Origin: Williamsia muralis NBRC 105860
GTDB lineage: Bacteria > Actinomycetota > Actinomycetes > Mycobacteriales > Mycobacteriaceae
DNA length: 64,000 nt
Direction: 5' to 3'
NCBI RefSeq assembly: GCF_001598915.1
Contig: NZ_BDAP01000004.1
Span: 372,001 to 436,000 of the forward strand
This document shows, piece after piece, positions 35,093 to 44,200 of this stretch. Positions within the stretch are counted from its first letter, which is position 1. Every line of letters starts with the position of its first letter. The notes under the pieces were generated by a model. It did not search any database. It was not told the DNA's origin and saw only the letters and a list, made by a program, of their open reading frames with translations. Made by a program: the position numbers and the translations under genes.

Positions 35093-35126
35093 ATGCGAGC
35101 CCCGGCAGCAGATGACCTGTTCGGAA

Positions 35127-35288
35127 CTACCCGGTTTTGCGCCGGAACTGATGCGGGCCACCTTCAGGCCCGTGCTGGCCGGACGCCTTGGATGCCGAAT
35201 CCTTGTGATCACCGGTGGGCAGATCGCGATTCTTCTTGCGCTCCAATGCTTCTCGGAACTTACGTTTGGTCTCTGAATCTTCGGCCAT
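35127..35288 (-). CDS. small DUF5302-like protein
   Basis: 53 residues; AAAGGAG lies seven bases before the ATG at 35288. The protein begins MAEDSETKRKFREALERKK and continues as a hydrophilic chain with GPEGGPHQFRRKTG at the end, closely like the short DUF5302 proteins of Mycobacteriales. It is highly charged and probably disordered; its function is unknown. It lies between mmsA and the flavodoxin gene, on the mmsA strand but upstream of the mmsA operator, so it is a separate unit. It is short enough to be missed by length-limited gene finders. Confidence 0.8.
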   Translation of the reverse strand: MAEDSETKRKFREALERKKNRDLPTGDHKDSASKASGQHGPEGGPHQFRRKTG

Positions 35289-35494
35289 CGACTGCTCCTT
35301 TGCTTGAACATCGTCCCCCGGAGCGTATCGAGCCGAGTCGGCGATGTCAGGTGATTATCCCTGCGCAGACGCGGTCCCCGCGCCGTACCGACACGTAGGC
35401 CACCAGACGGCTCGATCCCCAGGCGGCACGGACTGTGAAGTTGACCCGTGGATCGCTAAAATCGCTGATCGGGCACCCGGCACCTGCCGCAACA

Positions 35495-35505
35495 TAGGGT
35501 ACCCT
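35495..35505 (+). promoter_or_regulatory. TAGGGT -10-like box and AGGGTACCCT palindrome before the flavodoxin
   Basis: TAGGGT (35495-35500) fits the actinobacterial TAnnnT -10 and overlaps the perfect 10-bp palindrome AGGGTACCCT (35496-35505), 36 bp before the flavodoxin ATG. No good -35 is seen. The rest of 35289-35540 shows nothing recognisable. Confidence 0.35.
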
Positions 35506-35540
35506 CAGTTGCCGACGAGACCGGATGGAGAGAGAAAAAG

Positions 35541-35999
35541 ATGTCTGTTGTGATCCTGTACGGCAGCGAGACCGGAACCGCTGAAGTGGTGTCTGATTCC
35601 ATCTCCGACGTGCTGGCCGAGAACCATGACGTGTCGATGTACGACATGTCCGAGTTCGCCGTCGAAGACCTTTCCGCCGAGGACTTCTACGTGGTGGTCT
35701 GCTCGACCTATGGAGAGGGCGAACTGCCCACCGGAGCCGAGCCGTTCGCCGAGGCCCTCGACGACGAGAAGCCCGCCCTCGACGGTCTCCGCTTTGCCAT
35801 GTTCGGCCTCGGCGACAGCGTCTACGACGACACCTACAACCGCGGCGGCGAGATCATGGCCGAAAAGCTCACCGAACTCGGCGCCACCCAGGTGGGCGAG
35901 CACGGGCGCCACGATGCGTCGTCGAAGGTGAGCGCCAAGGTGCAGGCGGCCGAATGGGCGCAGCAGATTTCCCCGCTCATCTCTCCGGCGCTGCGCTGA
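35541..35999 (+). CDS. flavodoxin (MioC-like)
   Basis: 152 residues; GGAGAGAG precedes the ATG. LYGSETGTAE is the FMN phosphate-binding loop, and STYGEGELPTGAEPF and GLGDSVYDDTYNRGG hold the isoalloxazine-contact loops. It is a single-domain flavodoxin resembling MioC and the FMN domain of sulfite reductase. It carries single electrons between NADPH-dependent reductases and a partner enzyme. It stands alone between the small DUF5302-like gene and the GlcD-like oxidase, so its partner is not apparent. Confidence 0.93.
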   Translation: MSVVILYGSETGTAEVVSDSISDVLAENHDVSMYDMSEFAVEDLSAEDFYVVVCSTYGEGELPTGAEPFAEALDDEKPALDGLRFAMFGLGDSVYDDTYNRGGEIMAEKLTELGATQVGEHGRHDASSKVSAKVQAAEWAQQISPLISPALR

Positions 36000-36070
36000 C
36001 GCGGCCCGGGCGCCGGCACTGATCGGCGACTTCGCGGCACCTCCCGACAGCGACGATTACGCTGCGAAAC

Positions 36071-37441
36071 ATGTCGACGAAGACGGTGTTGGACGACCTG
36101 GTAACGGCCCTGCCCGCGGGGACGGTGATCACCGATCCGGACATCGTCGCGGGCTACCGACAGGACCGGGCGTTCGATCCCGACGCGGGTACCGCGATGG
36201 CGGTGGTCCGCGCGACGAGCACCGAGGACGTCGTCGCGACCGTGAGGTGGTGCGCCGCCAACTCCGTACCGGTGATCCCCCGCGGAGCCGGCACCGGTCT
36301 GTCCGGCGGAGCCACGGCCATCGACGGCGGCATCGTCCTGACCACCGAGAAGATGCGCGACATCACCGTCGATCCGGTGACCCGTACGGCGATCTGCCAG
36401 CCCGGACTGCTCAACGCCGAGGTCAAGGCCGCGGTCAAGGAACACGGACTCTGGTATCCGCCGGATCCGTCGTCGTTCGAGATCTGCTCAATCGGCGGGA
36501 ACGCTGCAACCAACGCGGGCGGCCTGTGTTGTGTGAAGTACGGCGTCACGAGCGACTACGTCCTCGGCCTCGAAGTGGTGCTCGCCGATGGGCGCGCAGT
36601 GCGCCTCGGCGGACCGCGGCTCAAGGACAGCGCCGGACTGTCGCTGACCAAACTGTTCGTCGGCAGCGAGGGCACTCTGGGCATCATCACCGAGGTGACC
36701 TTGCGATTGTTGCCGCCACAGCCGCCGGCGTCGACCGTGGTGGGTACGTTCTCGTCGGTGCATGCCGCCTCCGAGGCCGTCCTCGCGATCACGTCGACCA
36801 TCCGGCCCGCGATGCTCGAGTTCATGGACAAGGTCGCGATCAACGCCGTCGAGGACCAGCTGAAGATGGGCCTCGACCGCACCGCCGGTGCCCTGCTCGT
36901 CGCCCAGTCCGATGCGCCAGGCGCTGCCGGAGCCGCCGAGGTCGAGGTCATCGAGCAGGCATTCACCACCTGCGGCGCCACCGAGGTGTTCGCCACTACC
37001 GATTCCGACGAGGGCGAGGCGTTCACCGCTGCGCGGCGGTACGCCATCCCCGCCGTCGAGAAGATCGGTCCCCTGCTACTCGAGGATGTCGGGGTTCCGC
37101 TGCACAAGTTGCCGGATCTGATCGATGGCATCGAGGCCATCGCCGCCGACCGGCGGGTGCTGATCTCCGTCATCGCGCACGCCGGCGACGGCAACACGCA
37201 CCCGCTGATCGTGCACGACCCCAACGATCCCGATGAGACCGAACGAGCCAATCTCGCGTTCGGGGAAATCATGGACCTGGCGATCAGACTCGGCGGCACG
37301 ATCACCGGCGAGCACGGTGTCGGACGGTTGAAGAAGGGGTGGCTGCCCGATCAGCTGGGCCCCGACGTCATCGAGCTGACGCAGCGGATCAAGAACGCGC
37401 TCGATCCCCAGGACATCCTCAATCCCGGGACGATGCTGTAA
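36071..37441 (+). CDS. FAD-linked oxidase, GlcD/D-lactate dehydrogenase type
   Basis: 456 residues from the ATG at 36071. IPRGAGTGLSGGAT and CSIGGNAATNAGGLCCVKYG are the FAD pyrophosphate-binding parts of the PCMH fold. The C-terminal FAD-oxidase domain contains VIAHAGDGNTHPLIVHD (metal-binding His) and TGEHGVGRLKKGWL. The family oxidises 2-hydroxyacids such as glycolate or D-lactate. No separate GlcE or GlcF subunit lies nearby, so it is likely a stand-alone oxidase. Its 3' end converges on the Lpd-like gene. Confidence 0.92.
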   Translation: MSTKTVLDDLVTALPAGTVITDPDIVAGYRQDRAFDPDAGTAMAVVRATSTEDVVATVRWCAANSVPVIPRGAGTGLSGGATAIDGGIVLTTEKMRDITVDPVTRTAICQPGLLNAEVKAAVKEHGLWYPPDPSSFEICSIGGNAATNAGGLCCVKYGVTSDYVLGLEVVLADGRAVRLGGPRLKDSAGLSLTKLFVGSEGTLGIITEVTLRLLPPQPPASTVVGTFSSVHAASEAVLAITSTIRPAMLEFMDKVAINAVEDQLKMGLDRTAGALLVAQSDAPGAAGAAEVEVIEQAFTTCGATEVFATTDSDEGEAFTAARRYAIPAVEKIGPLLLEDVGVPLHKLPDLIDGIEAIAADRRVLISVIAHAGDGNTHPLIVHDPNDPDETERANLAFGEIMDLAIRLGGTITGEHGVGRLKKGWLPDQLGPDVIELTQRIKNALDPQDILNPGTML

Positions 37442-37472
37442 ACCTTGGCCCAGAGAATCTGCAGGCAAACTT

Positions 37473-37530
37473 GCAGGCTTTGTGTCTGTCTGCATGCGTT
37501 GCAGTGCCGGTATCTGGACGAAAAGCCTGC
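37473..37530. repeat. 9-bp inverted repeat between convergent genes
   Basis: GCAGGCTTT (37473-37481) and AAAGCCTGC (37522-37530) are perfect reverse complements 40 bp apart in the 121-bp gap between the GlcD-like and Lpd-like genes. There is no U-run, so a terminator role is uncertain. Confidence 0.35.
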
Positions 37531-37562
37531 GCCTGCCTCACATTCCGCGCGCGGGGCCCGGC

Positions 37563-38960
37563 CTACGACTCAGGCAAGGACTCCAGCAGGCGTAGCCACA
37601 CTTCGCTGACCGTCGGGTACGACGGCACCGCGTGCCACAACGTGTCGACCGGAACCCGGCCCACGATGGCGATCGTCGCCGCATGGACGAGTTCGTCCAC
37701 TTCGGGACCGACAAAGGTGGCGCCGACGATGACACCGGCGGCTTTGTCGATCACCAGCCTCGCCTTGCCGTGGGCGTCGTCGCGGAGCAGCCCGAATCCG
37801 GCCACCGACTCGAAGGCGATCTCGGCAACCGTCACGTCGATCCCGCTGTCGGTCGCTTCACGCTCGGTGAGACCCACGCTCGCGACCTGCGGGTCGGTGA
37901 AGATGACCTGCGGCACCGGAACCCCCTCGGGCACAACCGGGTCGGGGCGCCCCTCGGCACGGGCGGCGATCAGCCGACCCACGTTGCGGGCCTGATACTT
38001 GCCCCAGTGGGTGAGCGCCGGGCCCTTGGACGCGTCGCCCACGAAGAAGAGCCACGACGCCTCGGCATCGACGTCGTCCAGCCCGATGCCGCTGCGGGCA
38101 GGGCGGCGCCCGGTCGCCACCAGGACTTCATCGGCGGTGATCTCGTCACCACCGGCGACCACCGTCGCCGGGTCACCGTGGATGCGGCCGATGCCGGTGT
38201 CCGCGGAGACCGGTCGGCGCACCTCGGTGATGTCGACGTGCTGACGCACATCGATGCCCGCGGCGGTCAGCGCCTCGGCCACCATCTCACCGGCGAAGGG
38301 TTCGGTCTTACCCAGTAGCGATCCGCGCGAGAGCAAGGTGACCTTGCTGCCCAGCGCCGCCATCCATGTAGCGGCCTCGCAGGCCACCACACCGCCGCCG
38401 ACCACGATCAACGAGCCCGGGATCTCCCTGACCCCGGTGGCATCGCGGGACGTCCACGGCTGTGCGTCGGCGAAGAGTTCGGGGATCACGGCGGTGCTGC
38501 CGGTGGCCACGATCACCGCCAGGCGCGCACGCACGGTCTGACATTGGCCCCCGTTGTCGACGGTCACGGTGCGCTCACCGGAGATGACCCCGTGGCCCCG
38601 GAGGACGGCGATGTCGAGGCCGGTCGCCCACTTCTCCTGTCCCCCGTCCTCGTACTGGCTCACCCAGGTGTCGCGGCGACGCAGCAGTTCCTCGGGGTTG
38701 AGTTTCTCGCCGACCTTGATTCCTTCGAGGTTGGATGCCGCGGCATGTACTTCGATCGGACGAAGCAGTGCCTTGCTCGGCATGCAGGCCCAGTAGGAGC
38801 ACTCCCCGCCGAGCAGTTCGTGTTCGACGATGGCGGCGGTTCGGTCAGAACCGGCGGTCGCGTACTGCGCGGCGACCTCTCCTGCGGGGCCGCCTCCGAT
38901 GACGATGACGTCGTACTCGGTGATCGAACTGTCTGTCTCCGCGGTCGATTCAGTCATCAC
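37563..38960 (-). CDS. dihydrolipoamide-dehydrogenase-like flavoprotein lacking the catalytic His
   Basis: 465 residues. IGGGPAGEVAAQYA binds FAD, GGECSYWACMPSKALL has the redox-active Cys pair (CxxxxC), VVGGGVVACEAATWM binds NAD(P), and FVGDASKGPALTH is the second FAD motif. At the C-terminus the usual H-P-T-x-S-E reads SYPTVSE: Tyr 448 replaces the catalytic His, with two extra residues before it. The enzyme is therefore unlikely to be a true lipoamide dehydrogenase of the pyruvate complex. A quinone or other NAD(P)H reductase role, as proposed for some mycobacterial relatives, fits better. It is not linked to 2-oxoacid dehydrogenase genes. Confidence 0.88.
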   Translation of the reverse strand: MMTESTAETDSSITEYDVIVIGGGPAGEVAAQYATAGSDRTAAIVEHELLGGECSYWACMPSKALLRPIEVHAAASNLEGIKVGEKLNPEELLRRRDTWVSQYEDGGQEKWATGLDIAVLRGHGVISGERTVTVDNGGQCQTVRARLAVIVATGSTAVIPELFADAQPWTSRDATGVREIPGSLIVVGGGVVACEAATWMAALGSKVTLLSRGSLLGKTEPFAGEMVAEALTAAGIDVRQHVDITEVRRPVSADTGIGRIHGDPATVVAGGDEITADEVLVATGRRPARSGIGLDDVDAEASWLFFVGDASKGPALTHWGKYQARNVGRLIAARAEGRPDPVVPEGVPVPQVIFTDPQVASVGLTEREATDSGIDVTVAEIAFESVAGFGLLRDDAHGKARLVIDKAAGVIVGATFVGPEVDELVHAATIAIVGRVPVDTLWHAVPSYPTVSEVWLRLLESLPES

Positions 38961-38996
38961 CCCACCCTGCCATCGCCGGCGGGCCGGTTCCAGTCC

Positions 38997-39800
38997 TCAG
39001 GTGCCCCGGATGGCGGAGTGCCGGGCCAGTTCGACCACCGCGACCACCATCACCACAAGCGCCAGCCCCACCACGCCGGCCTCCCACACGCTGACCGAGA
39101 TCCGCTCGGATAGAAGCGCCATGCCCAGCGCCATGGCCACCGCCGGTTCCATCACCGTCATCGCCGGGAACGACGTCTGGAGATCGCCCGAGCCGAAGCC
39201 TCGCTGCTGGGCGTAGATGCCGGCGGCTATGACGATGAGCAGCAGGTAGATCTCGAGATGAAATCCGACCCGGGGCAGATCGTCGGTGGCCTGTCCGATG
39301 ACGGCTTTGATGAGCAGCGCCGAGATCCCGAAGAGAGCTCCGGCGGTGAGCCCATAGAACAGCGACCGCATGTGGTTGTTGCAACTCTCGGCCGCGATCA
39401 CCAAACCGGCGAGGCATGCGAGCACGGCCACCACCGTGAGTACAAAGAACATGGGGTCGGGGCGGCTGTCGGAGGATCTCGGTGAGGCCAGGCAGAGGAA
39501 CACGGCCACACAGCAGGTCAGCGCGCCGCCCCACGCCCATTCGGTGCGTGTGGGCGTTCGATGGTCGAACCACGCTTCGAGCGGCAGTGCGAACAACACG
39601 GCCAGGACGAGCAGGGGTTGGACCAGCAGGATGGAGCCGAGACCCAGGGCTGCTGCCTGCAGGGAGAATCCGCACACCGCCAGACCCGCACCGAGCCACC
39701 AACCCGGTGTGATGGCGCCACTGGCCGCCGATGCACGTTGCCGGAAGACCGTCCCGGTGGCGATGAGGCAGGCGGCAGCGACCGCCAGTACCGCCGACAT
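38997..39800 (-). CDS. DMT-family transporter
   Basis: 267 residues from the ATG at 39800 with GGAG before it; a GTG at 39812 would add four residues. About nine or ten hydrophobic segments are visible, beginning at MSAVLAVAAACLIATGTVF. SFPAMTVMEPAVAMALGMALL is shared almost exactly with the next gene. It is a membrane protein of the drug/metabolite (DMT/EamA-like) class, substrate unknown. It forms a tandem pair with the gene upstream, six bases after that gene's stop. Confidence 0.85.
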   Translation of the reverse strand: MSAVLAVAAACLIATGTVFRQRASAASGAITPGWWLGAGLAVCGFSLQAAALGLGSILLVQPLLVLAVLFALPLEAWFDHRTPTRTEWAWGGALTCCVAVFLCLASPRSSDSRPDPMFFVLTVVAVLACLAGLVIAAESCNNHMRSLFYGLTAGALFGISALLIKAVIGQATDDLPRVGFHLEIYLLLIVIAAGIYAQQRGFGSGDLQTSFPAMTVMEPAVAMALGMALLSERISVSVWEAGVVGLALVVMVVAVVELARHSAIRGT

Positions 39801-39818
39801 GATGTTCTCCACAGGCGA

Positions 39819-40706
39819 CTAGTGGTCGGTCGGGCCCATTGCCGACCCTCCGGGAGCAGGGGCGGGCGCTTTGGGGAACGCCACTTCGAACTCGGTCTCA
39901 CGCTCGGCCGCATGTCTGGCGAGCACGAACACCGCACGCAGCATGATGACCAGCGACAGCCCGGCGATGATGCCGTCGAAGATGTTCACGTCGACGCTTT
40001 CACCGAGCAGCACCACGCCGAGTGCCATGGCCACGGCGGGCTCCATCACCGTCATCGCCGGGAACGACGTCTGCAGATCATGGGCCGCGAAGGCGAGCTG
40101 CTGGGTGATCACCGAGGCGGTGGCGACGAGCAGGATCAGGTAGATCTCCGGGTGGGTCAGGACCTCCACGACGCTTTCCCCGAGCTGGGTCACCACCGCT
40201 TTGAGGAGAAACGCCTGCACTCCGGTGAGCAGCCCCGACGCCGATCCGAACAGCAGCGCGCGGTGATGCGGTGACACGAGTCGGGCAGCGACCACCAGAC
40301 CGATGAGCACCGCGACCACCACGACGATGGTTCCCGCGAGGGTTCCGGCCGACACGTTGTGTCCCCCGGCCTCAGGTCTGGCGATCACCACGAACGCGGC
40401 GATGCAGACGGTGAGGATGATGCCCCACTTCCACTCGTGGAAGTTCAGGCGGCGGTGGTCGAGATAGGCCTCCATCGGCAGTGCGAACAGAACCGACAGC
40501 ACGATCAACGGCTGCACCAGAAGCAACGACCCGAGGCCGAGCGCCACCGCCTGCAACGCGAACCCGGCGGCCGCGATCAGTACTCCGAGCCACCACCGTT
40601 TGGTGATCCCACCCGACGCCGTCGAGGAGCGCTGACGCACGAGTGTCCCTGTTGCGACGAGGAGCGCCGACAGAGTCGCCAGCAGCGCCGGGAGGAACAA
40701 GTGCAC
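39819..40706 (-). CDS. DMT-family transporter, paralogue of the neighbouring gene
   Basis: 295 residues from a GTG at 40706. It has about ten hydrophobic segments, from LFLPALLATLSALLVATGTL onward. LQAVALGLGSLLLVQPLIVLSVLFALPMEA and DLQTSFPAMTVMEPAVAM-type stretches match the downstream paralogue at equivalent places, and 32 nucleotides are identical between the two genes (39148-39179 and 40042-40073). The C-terminal tail is Pro/Ala-rich and charged. Tandem duplication is evident. The unit is divergent from the phosphoketolase gene; the transported compound is unknown. Confidence 0.85.
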   Translation of the reverse strand: MHLFLPALLATLSALLVATGTLVRQRSSTASGGITKRWWLGVLIAAAGFALQAVALGLGSLLLVQPLIVLSVLFALPMEAYLDHRRLNFHEWKWGIILTVCIAAFVVIARPEAGGHNVSAGTLAGTIVVVVAVLIGLVVAARLVSPHHRALLFGSASGLLTGVQAFLLKAVVTQLGESVVEVLTHPEIYLILLVATASVITQQLAFAAHDLQTSFPAMTVMEPAVAMALGVVLLGESVDVNIFDGIIAGLSLVIMLRAVFVLARHAAERETEFEVAFPKAPAPAPGGSAMGPTDH

Positions 40707-40905
40707 TGTGCCGACAATACTTGCCGGACCTGGGGGCGAGCGTGCTCTCGCGGTGGGAGTGTGAGCGAGTCGATCTGGTTGGACAACAAATCCTTGGTGA
40801 CGGCGGCGCGAACTCTCGACATTTGGGTACTCGAGCCGTGGCGGGCCACCCGAGCCCACCCGATAATCAAGTTGCCCTGTCCGCAAACACCCAGAAGGTG
40901 CGCAT

Positions 40906-43290
40906 ATGACGTTGGCCGGATACACCGATTCCGAACTCGAACTCGATCTGCGGTGGTGGTCCGCGACCAACTACCTGACGGTTGCGCAGATCTATCTGCA
41001 GGACAACGTCTTGCTGCGCGAGCCGCTCGGCGTCGAGCACATCAAACCTCGCCTGCTCGGGCACTGGGGTACGAGTCCTGGGCTCTCGATGATCTACACC
41101 CTCCTCAACCGGCGTATCCGCGAGACCGACTCGAAGTGGCTCTACATCACCGGGCCCGGGCACGGCGGCCCGGCGCTGGTGGCAGCGACCTATCTCGAGG
41201 GCACCTACAGCGAGATCTATCCGCACGTGTCCCCGGATGCGGATGGGCTCCGAGCGCTGTGCAGGCAGTTCTCCACGCCGGGTGGCATCCCGAGTCACGT
41301 GAGCGTGCAGACACCGGGTTCGATCCACGAGGGCGGCGAACTCGGGTACGCACTCATCCATGCCGCGGGCGCCGCCTTCGACAGCCCCGATCTGGTGGTC
41401 GCGTGTGTGGTCGGCGACGGTGAGGCCGAGACCGGTCCCCTGGCCGGCTCATGGAAGATCCCGGCGTTCCTCAATCCGGCTCGCGATGGTGCGGTGCTGC
41501 CGATCCTGCACCTCAACGGCGCCAAGATCGCCGGCCCCACGGTCTTCGGCCGGAGCAGTGACGACGACATCGCGGCGTTCCTGTCGGGTCAGGGCTGGGA
41601 GCCCGTCTTCGTCGGCGGCGACGACCCGCACGAGGTGTTCCCGGCCATGGCTCAGGCGATTGCGAACGCGCACGACAAGATCGTCGAGATCCAGACCCGG
41701 GCCCGGGAAGGCAACCCGACCGGCGACAAGTGGCCGGCCATCGTGATGCGCACCCCCAAGGGCTGGACGGGACCCCACGAGGTGGACGGCAAACTGATCG
41801 AGGGCACCCACTGGAGTCATCAGGTCCCGTTGTCGGGGGTCCGCGAGAACCCCGAGCACCTCGCGCTCCTCGAGGAGTGGCTGCGCTCGTACAAGCCGGA
41901 CGACCTGTTCGACAAGTCGGGTGCACTCATCGACGACCTCGCGGACCTGGCACCCAGGGGTGAACTGCGGATGGGTGCGACGCCGTATGCCAACGGCGGC
42001 CGAGCACTGGTTCCCCTCAAGATCCCGCCGCTCGAGTCGTACGCCCTCGACATCGAGGCGCCCGGCGCGCTCGCCTACGAGACCACCAAGGTGCTCGGTG
42101 AGCTGATGCGCGACATCTACCGCGACAACTCGGACGAGAACCACGGCGGATCGTTCCGGCTGTTCAGCCCGGATGAGACCTCCTCGAACCGGCTCCAGGC
42201 GGTGTTCGAGCAGACCGACCGCTGCTGGCAGTTGCCGACCAACGAGAACGACGACAACCTGTCGCCCGAGGGTCGCGTCATGGAGGTTCTCAGTGAGCAC
42301 CTGTGCCAGGGCTGGCTCGAGGGCTATCTACTGACCGGCCGCCACGGTCTTTTCGCCACCTACGAGGCGTTCGCGATGGTGAGCGTCTCCATGCTGGTGC
42401 AGCACACCAAGTGGTTGCAGCACGCCGCCGAATTGCCATGGCGCGAACCGGTGGCATCGCTCAACGTGTTGCTCACCAGCACCTGCTGGCGTAACGACCA
42501 CAACGGTTTCAGCCATCAGGGACCCGGCCTGATCGATGCCGTCATCCCATTGGCCCCCGGCGTGGTGCGCGTCTGGCTGCCACCGGATTCCAACACCCTG
42601 CTCTCGGTGGCCGACCACTGCTTCCGCAGCCGCGACCACGTCAACGTCCTGGTGGTCGACAAGCAGAAGCACCCTCAGTACCTGACCCTCGAACAGGCAC
42701 ACAAACATGCCGAGGCCGGGGCATCGATCTGGGAGTGGGCCGGTACCGAGGGCGAGACCAACGACGCGGACCCCGAACAACCCGACATCGTGCTGGCCGC
42801 CGCGGGCGACGTGCCGACCGAAGAGATCCTGGCCGCTGCACATCTGCTGCGCGAGTGGGTTCCCTGGTTGCGCGTCCGCGTGGTCAATGTCGTCGACCTG
42901 ATGGTGCTGCTGCCCCAGGACGAACATCCCCACGGGCTGCCCGAATCGAAGTTCATCGATCTGTTCACCGCTGAAACCGATGTGGTGTTCGCTTTCCACG
43001 GCTACCCGAGGGCCATCCACCAGCAGCTGCACGGCCGCACTCGCGCCGACCGGTTCCACGTTCGCGGCTTCATCGAACAGGGCACCACCACAACTGCTTT
43101 CGACATGGTGGTGCAGAACAAGATGAGCCGGTACCACCTGGTTCTGGAAGCCCTGCGCAGAACCCGTCGGGTACCAGAACGCAGCCAGGAGCTCGCCGAG
43201 TTCTGCCGATCGCAGCTGCAGCGCCACACCGAGTACGTCACCACCCACTTCGAGGACATGCCGGAGATCCGCGAGTGGAAGTGGTCCTAG
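40906..43290 (+). CDS. xfp: phosphoketolase (xylulose 5-P / fructose 6-P)
   Basis: 794 residues, the normal length, from the ATG at 40906 with AGAAGG before it. YITGPGHGGPALVA and SVQTPGSIHEGGELGYAL hold active-site His residues. VVGDGEAETGPLAGSWK is the thiamine-diphosphate motif, and GRHGLFATYEAF and STCWRNDHNGFSHQGPG are further signature stretches. The enzyme cleaves ketose phosphates with phosphate to acetyl phosphate and an aldose phosphate. No acetate kinase gene is adjacent. The promoter may include GATAAT at 40862-40867. The 199-bp gap upstream is otherwise featureless. Confidence 0.96.
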   Translation: MTLAGYTDSELELDLRWWSATNYLTVAQIYLQDNVLLREPLGVEHIKPRLLGHWGTSPGLSMIYTLLNRRIRETDSKWLYITGPGHGGPALVAATYLEGTYSEIYPHVSPDADGLRALCRQFSTPGGIPSHVSVQTPGSIHEGGELGYALIHAAGAAFDSPDLVVACVVGDGEAETGPLAGSWKIPAFLNPARDGAVLPILHLNGAKIAGPTVFGRSSDDDIAAFLSGQGWEPVFVGGDDPHEVFPAMAQAIANAHDKIVEIQTRAREGNPTGDKWPAIVMRTPKGWTGPHEVDGKLIEGTHWSHQVPLSGVRENPEHLALLEEWLRSYKPDDLFDKSGALIDDLADLAPRGELRMGATPYANGGRALVPLKIPPLESYALDIEAPGALAYETTKVLGELMRDIYRDNSDENHGGSFRLFSPDETSSNRLQAVFEQTDRCWQLPTNENDDNLSPEGRVMEVLSEHLCQGWLEGYLLTGRHGLFATYEAFAMVSVSMLVQHTKWLQHAAELPWREPVASLNVLLTSTCWRNDHNGFSHQGPGLIDAVIPLAPGVVRVWLPPDSNTLLSVADHCFRSRDHVNVLVVDKQKHPQYLTLEQAHKHAEAGASIWEWAGTEGETNDADPEQPDIVLAAAGDVPTEEILAAAHLLREWVPWLRVRVVNVVDLMVLLPQDEHPHGLPESKFIDLFTAETDVVFAFHGYPRAIHQQLHGRTRADRFHVRGFIEQGTTTTAFDMVVQNKMSRYHLVLEALRRTRRVPERSQELAEFCRSQLQRHTEYVTTHFEDMPEIREWKWS

Positions 43291-43355
43291 ATGATCGGCG
43301 CCGCTGTCGGCGCGTCAACTAGTACTCGCAGGGCAGGTGGGGCACCCTGGGACAG

Positions 43356-43670
43356 GTGAGTGGTCTATCCCTATCGGCGCAGGCGGCCCTGCGTGATGAC
43401 CTGGAGCGTCTGATGACGCTGCAGCGTGATCAGATCGACTGGGCCTGCTCAAACATCGACTCGATCAAAGAGCTCGTAGCCTTCGGGCTCGACGAGGTCG
43501 TCGAGCTGCGTGAACTGGCCGAGCTGGAGTGGGACCGGGGAAACGAAGAGATCGCCCAGCACCTCGAGCAGGAAGCGTCCGCCTGGAACCACACGGTGCG
43601 ACTGCTGCGTTCCGCTCTGGCCCGGTGCGGGGCGGATGAGTCGACCGGTCGGCATCGCAAGGTCTCCTGA
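43356..43670 (+). CDS. conserved small helical protein, unknown
   Basis: 104 residues from a GTG at 43356. The predicted chain is almost wholly helical with charged heptad-like spacing (AALRDDLERLMTLQRD, ELAELEWDRGNEEIAQHLEQEA). No family is recognised. Third-position GC is high as in neighbouring genes, supporting coding. It lies 32 bp before the sixA-like gene on the same strand. Confidence 0.65.
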   Translation: MSGLSLSAQAALRDDLERLMTLQRDQIDWACSNIDSIKELVAFGLDEVVELRELAELEWDRGNEEIAQHLEQEASAWNHTVRLLRSALARCGADESTGRHRKVS

Positions 43671-43702
43671 CAGGCGAACGCGGTGACGCTACCGTCGACC
43701 TC

Positions 43703-44188
43703 GTGGCACGAACACTGATCTTGATGCGGCACGGCAAGTCGGCCTATCCCAGCGGTACACCCGACCAGGAACGTCCGCTCGCCGAGCGCGGTCAGCGCGA
43801 AGCAGCGCTGGCGGGCCGGTGGATGGCCGACGACGGACTCACGGTCGACGCCGTATTGTGCTCGACCGCAGTCCGTACGCGTCAGACGTTGCAGCACACC
43901 GGTATCGACGCACCGGCCACATTTGTCGAAGACATCTACGGCGGAGACGCCGACGACGTGTGCGAGGCGATCAGGCTCCACGCGCCCGCGGACGCCGCCA
44001 CGATATTGGTGATCGGGCACGAGCCCGGGATGCCGGACACGGCGATGACGCTGGACCCGGCGGCACACATTCCGCGTTTCCCCACGTCCGCGTACGCGGT
44101 CGTGGAAACCGAGACCGCGTGGGACCAGCTGGGTCTGACGCCGGACTCGACGGCGCACATGACCCGGCTGGCCATCCCGCGGGAATGA
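43703..44188 (+). CDS. sixA: SixA-type phosphohistidine phosphatase
   Basis: 161 residues from a GTG at 43703. LMRHGKSAYP is the RHG catalytic motif, ERPLAERGQREA and STAVRTRQT supply the Arg residues, and VIGHEPGMPDTA holds the second catalytic His, the histidine-phosphatase superfamily pattern of SixA. E. coli SixA removes phosphate from phosphohistidine in phosphotransfer proteins. In actinobacteria its partners are not established. It is monocistronic or paired with the small helical gene. Confidence 0.88.
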   Translation: MARTLILMRHGKSAYPSGTPDQERPLAERGQREAALAGRWMADDGLTVDAVLCSTAVRTRQTLQHTGIDAPATFVEDIYGGDADDVCEAIRLHAPADAATILVIGHEPGMPDTAMTLDPAAHIPRFPTSAYAVVETETAWDQLGLTPDSTAHMTRLAIPRE

Positions 44189-44200
44189 GTCTGCCGGCTT

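Noticed and set aside
33613-35115. 500-codon open frame on the plus strand
   Set aside because: It is antisense to mmsA and has no recognisable domain.
39819-40970. longer DMT start at 40970
   Set aside because: The added residues are not hydrophobic and overlap the xfp leader and its first codons; the first membrane segment begins at the GTG at 40706.
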